Counted from the first letter of the stretch, positions 7,285 through 14,653 are shown. The stretch is DNA of 16,345 nucleotides from Clostridiales bacterium (GCA_019418305.1 DYCA01000030.1:3202-19546), one strand, 5' to 3'. Translations and numbers: made by a program. Notes: a model not told the origin generated them from the sequence alone.

Positions 7285-7977
7285 ATGCAGACAATCACAG
7301 TTTGGTCAATCGCGTTTCGGTTGCTGGCTGCCATGGCAGTCGGACTGATCGTGGGAGGACAGCGTACCCGGACGGCTCATCCGGCGGGTCTGCGCACGCA
7401 CATGCTGGTGGCGCTTGGTGCATGTGTGGTTATGATTATCGGCAGCCAGTTGTATCAGGATACACATGAACTGTATCAGTCCGCGCCGGACCCGGCGCGT
7501 CTGGGAGCTCAGGTTATATCCGGCGTCGGCTTTCTGGGCGCGGGAACCATCCTCAAGGACGGCATCACGATCCGTGGGCTGACCACGGCGGCCAGTCTAT
7601 GGACGGTGGCATGCCTTGGGCTTGCAACCGGTATGGGATATTATCTGGTGGCTCTACTTGGCAGTTTGGCGGTGCTGATCACACTGTCTGTGCTGGATAA
7701 GCTGCAGGCGCGGCTGCAAAAGAAGAGCGCGTCCCGCCTGTATCTGAAAATTGAATGCCAAGATTTGCACGACAGTTTGCTCCAGATTGAGGAGAGCTGC
7801 GATCGTTATCGTGTTGTAATGTCCAATCTGGCATACGGCAGGCAAGGGGATGACGGTTATATGATTCGGCTGCGTCTTTCGTTTGCGCCCGGCAGTACGG
7901 AACGGGATAAAAATCGTTTCTTCTGTGATTTGTCCAATATTGTGACAATCACCGGGTTGGAGAATCAGGAGGAATGA
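7285..7977 (+). CDS. MgtC/SapB family membrane protein
   Basis: Membrane protein of 230 residues from ATG 7285, which has GGAG ten bases upstream; ATG at 7261 would add eight residues but has only a weak site. N-terminal half: about four to five hydrophobic segments with the family hallmarks GLIVGGQR (20-27), PAGLRTHMLVALGA and the signature VISGVGFLGAGTILKDG (78-93). C-terminal half from about 150: a soluble ACT-like domain ending LENQEE. MgtC proteins are linked to Mg2+ starvation, F-ATPase restraint and phosphate signalling in other bacteria; their direct activity is debated. It starts 63 bases after the ATPase gene with no terminator between, so it is probably the last gene of the organophosphate transporter operon. 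Confidence 0.9.
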   Translation: MQTITVWSIAFRLLAAMAVGLIVGGQRTRTAHPAGLRTHMLVALGACVVMIIGSQLYQDTHELYQSAPDPARLGAQVISGVGFLGAGTILKDGITIRGLTTAASLWTVACLGLATGMGYYLVALLGSLAVLITLSVLDKLQARLQKKSASRLYLKIECQDLHDSLLQIEESCDRYRVVMSNLAYGRQGDDGYMIRLRLSFAPGSTERDKNRFFCDLSNIVTITGLENQEE

Positions 7978-8030
7978 TCCGATAGACAGGACTGAAGAGA
8001 AATGTGGGACCTCACGCGGATGCGTGACCA

Positions 8031-8079
8031 AACACAAAATCCGTAGTGCATCGGGAGGATGCACTGCGGATTTTGTGTT
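8031..8079. terminator. 22-bp bidirectional hairpin terminator
   Basis: Arms 8031-8052 and 8058-8079 are complementary over 22 bp with a single G-U pair and a five-base loop (GGGAG). The core is GC-rich and the outer part is A-rich on one side and T-rich on the other, ending in TTTTGTGTT on both strands. It can therefore end both the mgtC operon and minus-strand transcripts coming from ppk. Confidence 0.7.
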
Positions 8080-8119
8080 GTGCGGAGCAGAAAAGGCGTG
8101 CGGGCTTGTGTCAGGCAGC

Positions 8120-8151
8120 AAAAAACGCCGAAAGGGGAATCCTTTCGGCGT
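8120..8151 (-). terminator. Intrinsic terminator of ppk
   Basis: ACGCCGAAAGG (8125-8135) pairs perfectly with CCTTTCGGCGT (8141-8151) around a five-base loop; read on the minus strand the stem is followed by a run of T (8120-8125). It lies just past the ppk stop at 8175. Confidence 0.88.
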
Positions 8152-8174
8152 GCTGCGTTTAGGAAAAGCGGACT

Positions 8175-10304
8175 TCAGCGGCCCAGCAGACGGCCCAGCA
8201 GCTTACGCCAGCCGGGTTCGGGAGGCGCGGGATGCGCAGCCTGTTCGCGGGCCTGGTCAATGGCCTGCTGCATGAGCAGCACCTGCGCGCAGATGGGGTC
8301 GGGCACGGGCGGCTTTTTGCGGTAGGTGCCGTCCGGCTGCAATACGCGCGCCTTGACCGTGTCGTGCTGCATGGCATACAGAATGTCGTGCAGCCGTGCG
8401 CGCACTTCGGGCGAGTCAATGGGACAGGCGATTTCCACACGGCGCTCGGTATTACGTGTCATCATATCGGCAGAGGAGATATACATTTTTTCCTCTGAGC
8501 CGCGGCCGAACACAAAGATACGTGAGTGCTCCAGAAAGCGGCCGACGATGCTGGTGACCGTGATATTTTCGGTATGTCCTTTGACACCGGGCAGCAGACA
8601 GCAGATACCACGCACAATCATCTCGATGCGCACGCCTGCGCAGGAAGCGTCCCGCAGCTTGTGGATAATGTCGATATCGGTCAGCGAATTAAATTTGAGC
8701 AGCATATAGCCGTCGCTGCCGCGGGCAATTTGCTCATCCATCAGGGCAAGGATGTTGTTTTTCAGACTGCTCGGCGCGACCAGCAGACGGTTGTAACGGC
8801 CTTCGAGGTTGCCCAGCGCCATGTTGTTGAAGAACGCGCCTGCGTCCGCGCCGATGGACTCGTCTGAGGTGATGAGCGACACGTCGGTGTACTGCTTGGC
8901 GGTCTTTTCGTTGTAGTTGCCGGTGCCGACCTGCGTGATATGGCGCACGTCGCCGCGCTCCCGCCGGGTAATCAGACAAATTTTGGAGTGCACTTTGTAC
9001 TCCTCAAAGCCATAAATGATTTTGCAGCCGGCTTCCTCCATGCGCTCGGACCAGTCGATGTTGTTTTGCTCGTCAAAGCGGGCGCGCAGCTCGATAAGTG
9101 CGGTCACGTCCTTGCCGTTTTCTGCGGCGGCGCACAGATATTCCACCAGCTTGGCTTTGCGCGCCAGACGGTAAATCGTGATACGGATGGACAGCACGGC
9201 GGGGTCGTTTGCCGCCTCGCGGATCATCTGCAAAAACGGCTCCATCGATTCATAGGGGTAGGAAAGCAGAATGTCACGTTTGAGCGCGGCCTTGAGCAGA
9301 CTCTGGCCTACGGGCAGCATAGCAGGCTGCTGGGGAGAAAACGGCGGGTCGGACAGGGCCGCCCGTTGTTTTTCGGGCAGGTGATCCCCCAGCGAAAACG
9401 CATAGCCCATTCGAAGCGGCGCTTTGCGCGACAGGAAAATCTGCGCGTCGGTCACATCGAAGCGTTTGCGGAAGTATTCGGTAAAATGGTCGCTGATGGG
9501 GCGGGTCAGCTCAACACGCACGACCGCCATGCGACGGCGGCGGCGCAGCAGCTTTTCCATCTTGGTGCGGAAGTCGCCATCCTCCGCGCCGAAGGTTTCG
9601 TCATCCGGGTTGATATCCGCATTGCGGGTGACACAGAATACGGTCTTTTCCAGCACGTCGTACATTTCAAATACATGGCCGGTGTATTCGAGCAGAATAT
9701 CCTCAATGGGTACATAGCGCTTTTCCTCGCCCGGCAGGAACACCAGCGCGGGCAGCGAGGCGGGAACGGGCAGCAGCCCTAAGCGTTCGTTCTTTTTGTG
9801 GACCAGCAGGGCTGCAATATGCAGCACCTTGCCTTCTAAGTGCGGGAAAGGATGGTGCGCATCCACAATCTGCGGGGAAAGAACAGGGGCGATGACATTC
9901 TTAAAGTACTGCTTGATGTATTTCTGCTCCGCAGGCTCCAGTTCGCTGATGGAAAGGCGGCGCAGCCCCTCTGCGCGCAGCCGGGTGCTGACATCTCGAA
10001 ACGCAGCGTCGCGGCGCGCATACAGCGGTTCAACCGCAGCGTAGATGTGATGCAGCTGTTCCTTGGCGGTCATGCCGGACTTGTTGTCGATATGTCCCTT
10101 ATCCACTGCCGCCATATCGCACAGGCTGCCCACACGGATCATAAAAAATTCGTCCAGATTGCTGGTGAAGATCGAAAGGAATTTGCATCGCTCCAAAAGC
10201 GGTACGGCGTCGTCCTCCGCCTCGGCCAATACACGGGCGTTGAACTGCAGCCAAGACAGCTCACGGTTTTGCGTATAGCCCTGTTCCCAGATTGCCTGTG
10301 TCAT
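8175..10304 (-). CDS. ppk: Polyphosphate kinase 1
   Basis: Reversibly polymerises the terminal phosphate of ATP into polyphosphate. 709 residues, normal for PPK1. ATG at 10302-10304 is chosen because AGGGGGGAA precedes it by about nine bases; an earlier in-frame ATG at 10358 has no site. Domains in order: N-terminal helical domain with NRELSWLQFNARVL (13-26), head domain with FEMYDVLEK, then two phospholipase-D-like C-terminal domains. Catalytic histidine H439 is in KVHSKICLITRR, the phosphohistidine position; the second conserved histidine is H593 in GRFLEHSRIF; the ISSADMMTRNTERRVE motif (609-624) is intact. The last 40 residues are Pro/Ala/Gln-rich and variable. Transcribed alone and divergently from the pyrophosphatase gene, with its own promoter and terminator; a possible Pho box sits upstream. 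Confidence 0.96.
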   Translation of the reverse strand: MTQAIWEQGYTQNRELSWLQFNARVLAEAEDDAVPLLERCKFLSIFTSNLDEFFMIRVGSLCDMAAVDKGHIDNKSGMTAKEQLHHIYAAVEPLYARRDAAFRDVSTRLRAEGLRRLSISELEPAEQKYIKQYFKNVIAPVLSPQIVDAHHPFPHLEGKVLHIAALLVHKKNERLGLLPVPASLPALVFLPGEEKRYVPIEDILLEYTGHVFEMYDVLEKTVFCVTRNADINPDDETFGAEDGDFRTKMEKLLRRRRRMAVVRVELTRPISDHFTEYFRKRFDVTDAQIFLSRKAPLRMGYAFSLGDHLPEKQRAALSDPPFSPQQPAMLPVGQSLLKAALKRDILLSYPYESMEPFLQMIREAANDPAVLSIRITIYRLARKAKLVEYLCAAAENGKDVTALIELRARFDEQNNIDWSERMEEAGCKIIYGFEEYKVHSKICLITRRERGDVRHITQVGTGNYNEKTAKQYTDVSLITSDESIGADAGAFFNNMALGNLEGRYNRLLVAPSSLKNNILALMDEQIARGSDGYMLLKFNSLTDIDIIHKLRDASCAGVRIEMIVRGICCLLPGVKGHTENITVTSIVGRFLEHSRIFVFGRGSEEKMYISSADMMTRNTERRVEIACPIDSPEVRARLHDILYAMQHDTVKARVLQPDGTYRKKPPVPDPICAQVLLMQQAIDQAREQAAHPAPPEPGWRKLLGRLLGR

Positions 10305-10379
10305 GAGAGAAATTCCCCCCTGTTTTGATTCCGGCCGCCGAACACGAAAGACGGCCATACGATCGCTCAGTATACTACT

Positions 10380-10407
10380 ATTATACTGCTTTTTTGTGTT
10401 GGGACAA
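10380..10407 (-). promoter_or_regulatory. Promoter of ppk
   Basis: On the minus strand a perfect TATAAT (10380-10385) lies 16 bases from TTGTCC (10402-10407). Predicted start leaves a leader of about 70 bases. The weak -35 box is consistent with activation by a protein bound immediately upstream (10417-10433). Confidence 0.65.
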
Positions 10408-10416
10408 TGCGTTTTA

Positions 10417-10433
10417 TGTAAAAATCATGTAAA
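10417..10433 (-). promoter_or_regulatory. Candidate Pho box upstream of ppk
   Basis: Read on the minus strand, two exact TTTACA hexamers (10428-10433 and 10417-10422) are spaced five bases apart, an 11-bp period like the direct repeats bound by PhoP/PhoB. They end nine bases before the ppk -35 box. Only two repeats are present, so this is a candidate. Confidence 0.45.
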
Positions 10434-10462
10434 GTAATGGCTTTTTACAGGGGGCGTAGACC

Positions 10463-10491
10463 TTGCGCGAAGATGGAGGGTCTGCTATACT
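10463..10491 (+). promoter_or_regulatory. Promoter of the pyrophosphatase gene
   Basis: TTGCGC (10463-10468), 17 bases, TATACT (10486-10491). The predicted start site lies about 20 bases before the ATG, giving a short leader that includes the ribosome binding site. Confidence 0.6.
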
Positions 10492-10519
10492 GAAGAAACA
10501 AAGAGAAAGGAGAAAAGGC

Positions 10520-11077
10520 ATGAGAAATATCTGGCACGACATTGACCCGCGCTGCATCACGCCGGAACGCTTCACTGCGGTCATTGAGATTCCGGCGGGC
10601 AGCAAGAAAAAGTATGAACTGGACAAGAGTACCGGCCTGCTGCGGCTGGACCGCATCTTGTATACTTCCACGCATTACCCGGCCAATTACGGCTTCATTC
10701 CGCGCACATACGCGGACGACGGCGATCCGCTTGATGTGCTCGTGCTGTGCACGGAGTCGCTCGACCCTCTGGTGGAGGTGGACTGCTATCCAATCGGTGT
10801 GATGCGTATGATCGATGAGGATGAGATCGACGATAAAATCATTGCGATTCCGTTTGAAGAACCGACATGGAATTTCTATCACGATATGGACGAGCTGCCG
10901 CCGCATTACGGCAGTGAAATCACGCATTTTTTTGAGGTTTACAAGGGCCTGGAACACAAGCACACCACCACTTCGGACGCACTCAACCGGGAAAAAGCGA
11001 TTGAGGTAATTAAGGACTGCATGCGTCGGTACGAGGTGCACTTCTGCGGCAGACGGCCGGAGAAGGAAGAAGTGTAA
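10520..11077 (+). CDS. ppa: Inorganic pyrophosphatase, family I
   Basis: Soluble cytoplasmic enzyme hydrolysing pyrophosphate to two phosphates, pulling biosynthetic reactions forward. 185 residues from ATG 10520, which follows AAAGGAG by eight bases; an in-frame TTG at 10463 coincides with the promoter and is rejected. Family I landmarks: substrate-contacting E23 and K31-type residues in VIEIPAGSKKKYELDKSTG, NYGFIPRTYADDGDPLDVLVL with the metal-binding D67, D69 and D72 signature, and the acidic MIDEDEIDDKIIAIP segment (97-111). It is not the CBS/DHH family II enzyme common in many Clostridia. Located opposite ppk, so pyrophosphate and polyphosphate turnover share one control region. Confidence 0.95.
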   Translation: MRNIWHDIDPRCITPERFTAVIEIPAGSKKKYELDKSTGLLRLDRILYTSTHYPANYGFIPRTYADDGDPLDVLVLCTESLDPLVEVDCYPIGVMRMIDEDEIDDKIIAIPFEEPTWNFYHDMDELPPHYGSEITHFFEVYKGLEHKHTTTSDALNREKAIEVIKDCMRRYEVHFCGRRPEKEEV

Positions 11078-11088
11078 TCATACATAGC

Positions 11089-11124
11089 AAAACGCGGAGG
11101 AACAGCGTTCCTCCGCGTTTTTTT
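11089..11124. terminator. Bidirectional terminator between ppa and pflA
   Basis: A perfect 15-bp inverted repeat (11089-11103 and 11107-11121) around a three-base loop AGC is followed by T on the plus strand (seven in a row at 11118-11124, part of them in the stem). It ends ppa. On the minus strand it also ends in TTTT and starts right at the pflA stop, so it can serve both convergent genes. Confidence 0.88.
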
Positions 11125-11824
11125 ACAGCTTTTCCAGCAGCTGCTTGAGCCACGCTTCATTCATGGCGGGCGTATCGCGCAGCGGGAAGTCAATTCCCAG
11201 TCGGTCATATTTTTCGATGCACAGCTTGTGGAAAGGAAGAAATTCGATTTTTTGCAGATTGGGATACCGTTCGGCGTGTGCCTTGACCAGACGCAGGTGG
11301 TCGAGGCTGTCGGTCAGACCGGGCACGACCACATGCCGCACCCAGAGCGGCACGCCTTTCATCGCGGTCAGCTGCAAAAAACGCTCGACCTGTGACAACT
11401 CTGCGCGGCAATACCGGCGATAATCCGCCGCCGTCAGAAATTTCAGGTCGCACAGCACCAAATCGGTGTGTTGCAGCACGCGCTCAGCCGCGGCGGTCGG
11501 GCAGCCTGTGCCCGAGGTGTCCAGCGCAGTGTGTACGCCGTGCTCATGCAGCTTTTGGAAGAATTCCGCGACAAAGTGCGCTTGCAGCAGCGGTTCGCCG
11601 CCCGAGACGGTCACGCCGCCGCCGTTTTTCCAGTAGGGCTGGAAGCGCAGCACGCGGCGCACGAGTTCGTCCGTGTCGATTTCTTCGCCGCGAGTCGTGT
11701 CCCACGTGTCCGGGTTGTGGCAGTAGACGCAGCGCAGCGGGCAGCCCTGCATGAAGACTACGCAGCGCACGCCCGGCCCGTCCACCGCGCCGAGGGACTG
11801 GATGGAATGAATGCGTCCGGTCAT
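11123..11824 (-). CDS. pflA: Pyruvate formate-lyase activating enzyme
   Basis: Radical SAM enzyme that puts the glycyl radical on pyruvate formate-lyase under anaerobic conditions. 233 residues, starting MTGRIHSIQSLGAVDGPG, which is typical of PflA. The iron-sulfur ligands are C28, C32 and C35 in the CPLRCVYC cluster motif; the GGEP-type SAM motif appears as VTVSGGEPLLQ. The MQGCPLRC context and the short length without an extra ferredoxin insert fit the PFL-specific activase rather than glycerol dehydratase or HPAD activases. The start is preceded by AGAAAGG at about ten bases. It lies downstream of pflB on the same strand after a 264-base hairpin-rich spacer, with no evident promoter of its own, so it is probably expressed from the pflB promoter at a lower level. 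Confidence 0.94.
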   Translation of the reverse strand: MTGRIHSIQSLGAVDGPGVRCVVFMQGCPLRCVYCHNPDTWDTTRGEEIDTDELVRRVLRFQPYWKNGGGVTVSGGEPLLQAHFVAEFFQKLHEHGVHTALDTSGTGCPTAAAERVLQHTDLVLCDLKFLTAADYRRYCRAELSQVERFLQLTAMKGVPLWVRHVVVPGLTDSLDHLRLVKAHAERYPNLQKIEFLPFHKLCIEKYDRLGIDFPLRDTPAMNEAWLKQLLEKL

Positions 11825-11920
11825 TTTGCCACAACCTTTCTGAAAAGAGCATTAAATAGTGTGCAATAGCATTGCTTGGATAAGCAAGCGGGAAAGATGC
11901 CGCTGCGCGCGGCGGGCGCA

Positions 11921-11955
11921 CAAGAGGGGAGACACCGAAGGTTTCTCCCCTCTTG
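11921..11955 (-). repeat. Stable hairpin in the pflB-pflA spacer
   Basis: A perfect 12-bp inverted repeat (11921-11932 and 11944-11955) encloses an 11-base loop that can extend the stem by three pairs and contains CTTCGG. No T-run follows on either strand, so it is not a standard terminator. It could protect the 3' end of pflB mRNA or reduce read-through into pflA. Confidence 0.6.
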
Positions 11956-11975
11956 CGAATCACCCCATTTCCTTG

Positions 11976-12090
11976 AGGGCGCGCTGCGCGCGCAAGAGTA
12001 AGTTCTTGTTTTCGACTGCCGCCCGTCTCACAGGATCAGAACAACCTTCGCTGCTGCCTGCCCCGGAGGGGTGCCCTCTTAGAGGTTGTT
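11976..12090 (-). repeat. GC-rich palindromic segments after pflB
   Basis: The sequence just past the pflB stop holds a GCGCG-rich self-complementary run at about 11980-11992, a CCCC-GGA-GGGG mini-hairpin (12061-12071), and an inverted pair AACAACCT/AGGTTGTT (12040-12047 and 12083-12090) enclosing it. The last arm overlaps the pflB stop codon. This may form the 3' end structure of pflB mRNA; no T-run is seen. Confidence 0.45.
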
Positions 12091-14317
12091 AGACTGCTTC
12101 GTGGAACGTGCGCGAAATAACCTCGCGCTGCTGCTCGCGGCTGAGCTTATAGAAGTTGACCGCGTAGCCCGAGACACGGATGGTCAGGTTGGGGTACTGC
12201 TCGGGATGCTCGTAGGCGGCGATGAGGGTGTCGCGGTTCATGACGTTGACGTTCAGGTGGTGCGCCTTCTGGGCAAAGTAGCCGCCCATGATGGCGACGA
12301 GGTTGTTGACCCGCTCCTCATCGGTCTTGCCGAGCGCGCCCGGCGTGATGGAGAAGGTGTTGGAGATACCGTCGCGGCAGTATTCGTAGCTGAGTTTCGC
12401 CACCGAGTTGAGCGAGGCCAGTGCGCCCGACTTGTCACGGCCGCTCATCGGGTTTGCACCCGGGGCGAGCGGTTCGCCGTAACGGCGGCCGTCGGGCGTG
12501 TTGCCGGTCTTTTTGCCGTACATGACGTTGGAGGTGATGGTCAGGATGGACAGGGTGTGAATCGCGCCGCGGTAGAGCGGATACTGGGTCAGCGCCTGAT
12601 AGAACTTTTCAACCTGCTCGCAGGCGATGGAGTCGACACGGTCGTCGTCATTGCCGAACTTCGGGAAGTCGCCCTCGATTTCAAAATCGACGATGATGCC
12701 GTTTTCCGGGTTGCGGATGGGGTGTACCTTGGCGTACTTGATGGCAGAGAGCGAATCCGCCATGCAGCTCATGCCCGCGATGCCGAACGCCATCAGGCGG
12801 CGCACCTCGGTGTCGTGCAGCGCCATCTGGCTCTTTTCGTAGGCGTATTTATCATGCATATAGTGGATGGTGTTCATCGCGGAAACGTAGGTTTTAGCCA
12901 GCCACGGACGGTAAAAGTCCATGCGGCGGCAAACCTCGTCATAGTCGAGCGTGTCGCCCTCCATGACCGGCATTTCCGGGCCGACCTGATCGAATTTATT
13001 CTCGTCGCGGCCGCCGTTGATGGCCATCATCATCAGCTTGGCGATGTTGGCGCGCGCGCCGAAGAACTGCATATCCTTGCCCACGCGCATCGCGGAAACG
13101 CAGCAGGCGATGGCGTAGTCGTCGCCGTAATAGGGGCGCATGACGTCGTCGTTCTCGTACTGGACAGCATCGGTGTCGATGGACACCTTGGCAATGAACT
13201 TCTTCCAGTTTTCAGGCAGGTTTTCGCTCCAGAGCACGGTCAGATTCGGCTCGGCGGCGGGATTTAAATTGTACAGCGTGTGCAGCACGCGGAAGCTGTT
13301 CTTGGTCACGAGCGGGCGGCCGTCCTCGCCGATGCCGCCGATAGACTCGGTGATCCACATCGGGTCTCCGCCGAACAGCTCGTTATATTCGGGTGTGCGC
13401 AGGTGGCGCGCCATGCGCAGATGCAGCACGAAATCGTCCATGATCTCCTGTGCTTCGGACTCGGTCAGAACGCCGGCCTTGAGGTCGCGCTCGAAGTAGA
13501 TGTCGAGGAAGGTCGAGGTGCGGCCCAGGCTCATCGCCGCGCCGTTCTGCTCCTTGATGCCGGCGAGGTAAGCAAAGTACAGCCACTGCACGGCTTCCTT
13601 TGCGTTTTCTGCCGGGCGGGAAATGTCAAAGCCGTAGGAAGCCGCCATCTTAACCATATCCTTGAGTGCCTTAATCTGGTCGGAAAGCTCCTCTGCGGTG
13701 CGGATTTCCTTTTCGGTCGTCGGCACTTCGCCCAGCGCGTCCTTGTCGCGCTGCTTTTCTTCAATCAGACGGTCCACGCCGTACAGCGCGACGCGGCGAT
13801 AGTCGCCGATGATGCGGCCGCGGCCGTAGGCGTCCGGCAGGCCGGTCAGCAGACCGACATGACGTGCTTCGCGCACATCCTTGGTGTAGGCGGAGAACAC
13901 GCCGTCGTTGTGCGTCTTGTGATATTTGAATTCCTCTTCAATCTTGGGGGAAACCTCGTAACCGTAGGCCTTGCACGCTTCGCGCACCATGCGCATGCCG
14001 CCGAACGGGTTGCAGGCGCGCTTGAGCGGCTCATCGGTCTGCAGGCCGACAATGATTTCGTTATCCTTGTCGAGGTAGCCGGGGTCGAACGCCGTAATCG
14101 TGATAACGGTATCGGTATCCACGTTGCGTACGCCGCCCTTTTCACGCTCCTCCGCAAGCAGCGCGTCAAACTTTTCGCGCATCGCGGTTGTGCGTGCGGT
14201 TGCAGGCGCGAGGAACGCGCCGTCGCCCTCGTAAGGGGTGTAGTTTTTCTGGATGAAATCGCGGACGTTGATCTCATTCTGCCAATCGCCGCCAATGAAG
14301 GTGTTCCATGCGTTCAT
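12089..14317 (-). CDS. pflB: Formate acetyltransferase (pyruvate formate-lyase)
   Basis: Glycyl-radical enzyme converting pyruvate and CoA to acetyl-CoA and formate, central to anaerobic fermentation and a source of formate for one-carbon folate metabolism. 742 residues, close to the roughly 760 of E. coli PflB. ATG at 14315-14317 has AGGAGG eight bases upstream. The catalytic pair C405/C406 is in [10 protein letters not shown], and the radical-bearing G717 is in [11 protein letters not shown] near the C-terminus. The CC pair (not a single Cys) together with the RVSGYA motif and [20 protein letters not shown] start identify true PFL rather than a choline, glycerol or other glycyl-radical lyase. 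Its leader contains a ZTP riboswitch, and the activase gene follows downstream. Confidence 0.97.
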   Translation of the reverse strand: MNAWNTFIGGDWQNEINVRDFIQKNYTPYEGDGAFLAPATARTTAMREKFDALLAEEREKGGVRNVDTDTVITITAFDPGYLDKDNEIIVGLQTDEPLKRACNPFGGMRMVREACKAYGYEVSPKIEEEFKYHKTHNDGVFSAYTKDVREARHVGLLTGLPDAYGRGRIIGDYRRVALYGVDRLIEEKQRDKDALGEVPTTEKEIRTAEELSDQIKALKDMVKMAASYGFDISRPAENAKEAVQWLYFAYLAGIKEQNGAAMSLGRTSTFLDIYFERDLKAGVLTESEAQEIMDDFVLHLRMARHLRTPEYNELFGGDPMWITESIGGIGEDGRPLVTKNSFRVLHTLYNLNPAAEPNLTVLWSENLPENWKKFIAKVSIDTDAVQYENDDVMRPYYGDDYAIACCVSAMRVGKDMQFFGARANIAKLMMMAINGGRDENKFDQVGPEMPVMEGDTLDYDEVCRRMDFYRPWLAKTYVSAMNTIHYMHDKYAYEKSQMALHDTEVRRLMAFGIAGMSCMADSLSAIKYAKVHPIRNPENGIIVDFEIEGDFPKFGNDDDRVDSIACEQVEKFYQALTQYPLYRGAIHTLSILTITSNVMYGKKTGNTPDGRRYGEPLAPGANPMSGRDKSGALASLNSVAKLSYEYCRDGISNTFSITPGALGKTDEERVNNLVAIMGGYFAQKAHHLNVNVMNRDTLIAAYEHPEQYPNLTIRVSGYAVNFYKLSREQQREVISRTFHEAV

Positions 14318-14347
14318 ATAGGTGATTCCTCCTGTTTCTTTGGTTCA

Positions 14348-14379
14348 GCTGCCCTTTTTTGGATGCAAAAAAGGGCAGC
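14348..14379 (-). promoter_or_regulatory. Hairpin before pflB able to compete with the terminator
   Basis: A perfect 13-bp inverted repeat (14348-14360 and 14367-14379) with a six-base loop. In the mRNA its 5' arm contains the CTGCCC and T-run that form the 3' half of the riboswitch terminator, so the two hairpins exclude each other. It ends about 20 bases before the ribosome binding site. Confidence 0.6.
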
Positions 14380-14405
14380 ATCGCGTATCTTGTGCGACAC
14401 TGCCC
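14367..14405 (-). terminator. Intrinsic terminator of the ZTP riboswitch
   Basis: In the pflB leader RNA, bases 14405-14394 pair with 14384-14373 over 12 bp (two G-U pairs) with a nine-base loop, followed by six U (14372-14367). The 5' arm starts inside the last aptamer stem, the usual arrangement in which ligand binding prevents termination. Confidence 0.85.
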
Positions 14406-14480
14406 AGACGGTCGGCATTTTTACGGAACCCCTGCTCCCCGGTGGTTTGCGCTCCACCTTGTCCGTCAGTTGCAGGGAAC
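14400..14480 (-). promoter_or_regulatory. ZTP (ZMP, pfl-motif) riboswitch aptamer
   Basis: Senses the purine/folate intermediate ZMP or ZTP, which builds up when 10-formyl-tetrahydrofolate is short. On the minus strand the hallmarks occur in order: P1 5' arm CCCTGC, then ACTGACGG, P2 arms GGTGG (within 14454-14460) and CCACC (14441-14445) leading into the conserved CCACCGGGGAGC, P1 3' arm GCAGGGG (14429-14435), and the terminal GCCGACCGTCTGGGCA with a TGCC/GGCA stem. The diagnostic pseudoknot is present as GACGG (14463-14467) with CCGTC (14407-14411), where the consensus has GGCG with CGCC; this compensated change supports the fold. Expected to switch pflB on when ligand is bound, supplying formate for formyl-folate. 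Confidence 0.92.
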
Positions 14481-14492
14481 TTGTCTGGTTTA

Positions 14493-14521
14493 AGAATAAC
14501 ACAACTATATATAGTATGCAA
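14493..14521 (-). promoter_or_regulatory. Promoter of pflB
   Basis: Minus-strand TTGCAT (14516-14521), 17 bases, TATTCT (14493-14498). The start site would lie just before the riboswitch. The spacer contains the perfect palindrome CTATATATAG (14505-14514), and TATGCAA/TTGCATA (14515-14521 and 14543-14549) form an inverted repeat across the -35 box, possible operator sequences. Confidence 0.55.
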
Positions 14522-14624
14522 CTGATGAATCCTACAAAAATTTTGCATAGAAAATGCCGTATACTGCGACAGAAGTCAAAAACGGATGAATTACGCTGCG
14601 GATGTAAAACCTATGGAAAGACTC

Positions 14625-14653
14625 TTCACAACACGGGAAAAATGGCGTATGAT
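14625..14653 (+). promoter_or_regulatory. Promoter of pfkA
   Basis: TTCACA (14625-14630), 17 bases, TATGAT (14648-14653), each one mismatch from consensus. The predicted start is only about 20 bases before the ATG, so the leader contains little beyond the ribosome binding site. Confidence 0.6.

Noticed and set aside
8940..9782. 280-codon plus-strand open frame opposite ppk
   Set aside because: Antisense shadow of ppk, with no family signature.
12086..13267. 393-codon plus-strand open frame
   Set aside because: Fully antisense to pflB; composition (Val, Ala, Gly, His, Arg-rich) is typical of a shadow frame opposite GC-rich coding sequence, and no ribosome binding site is seen.
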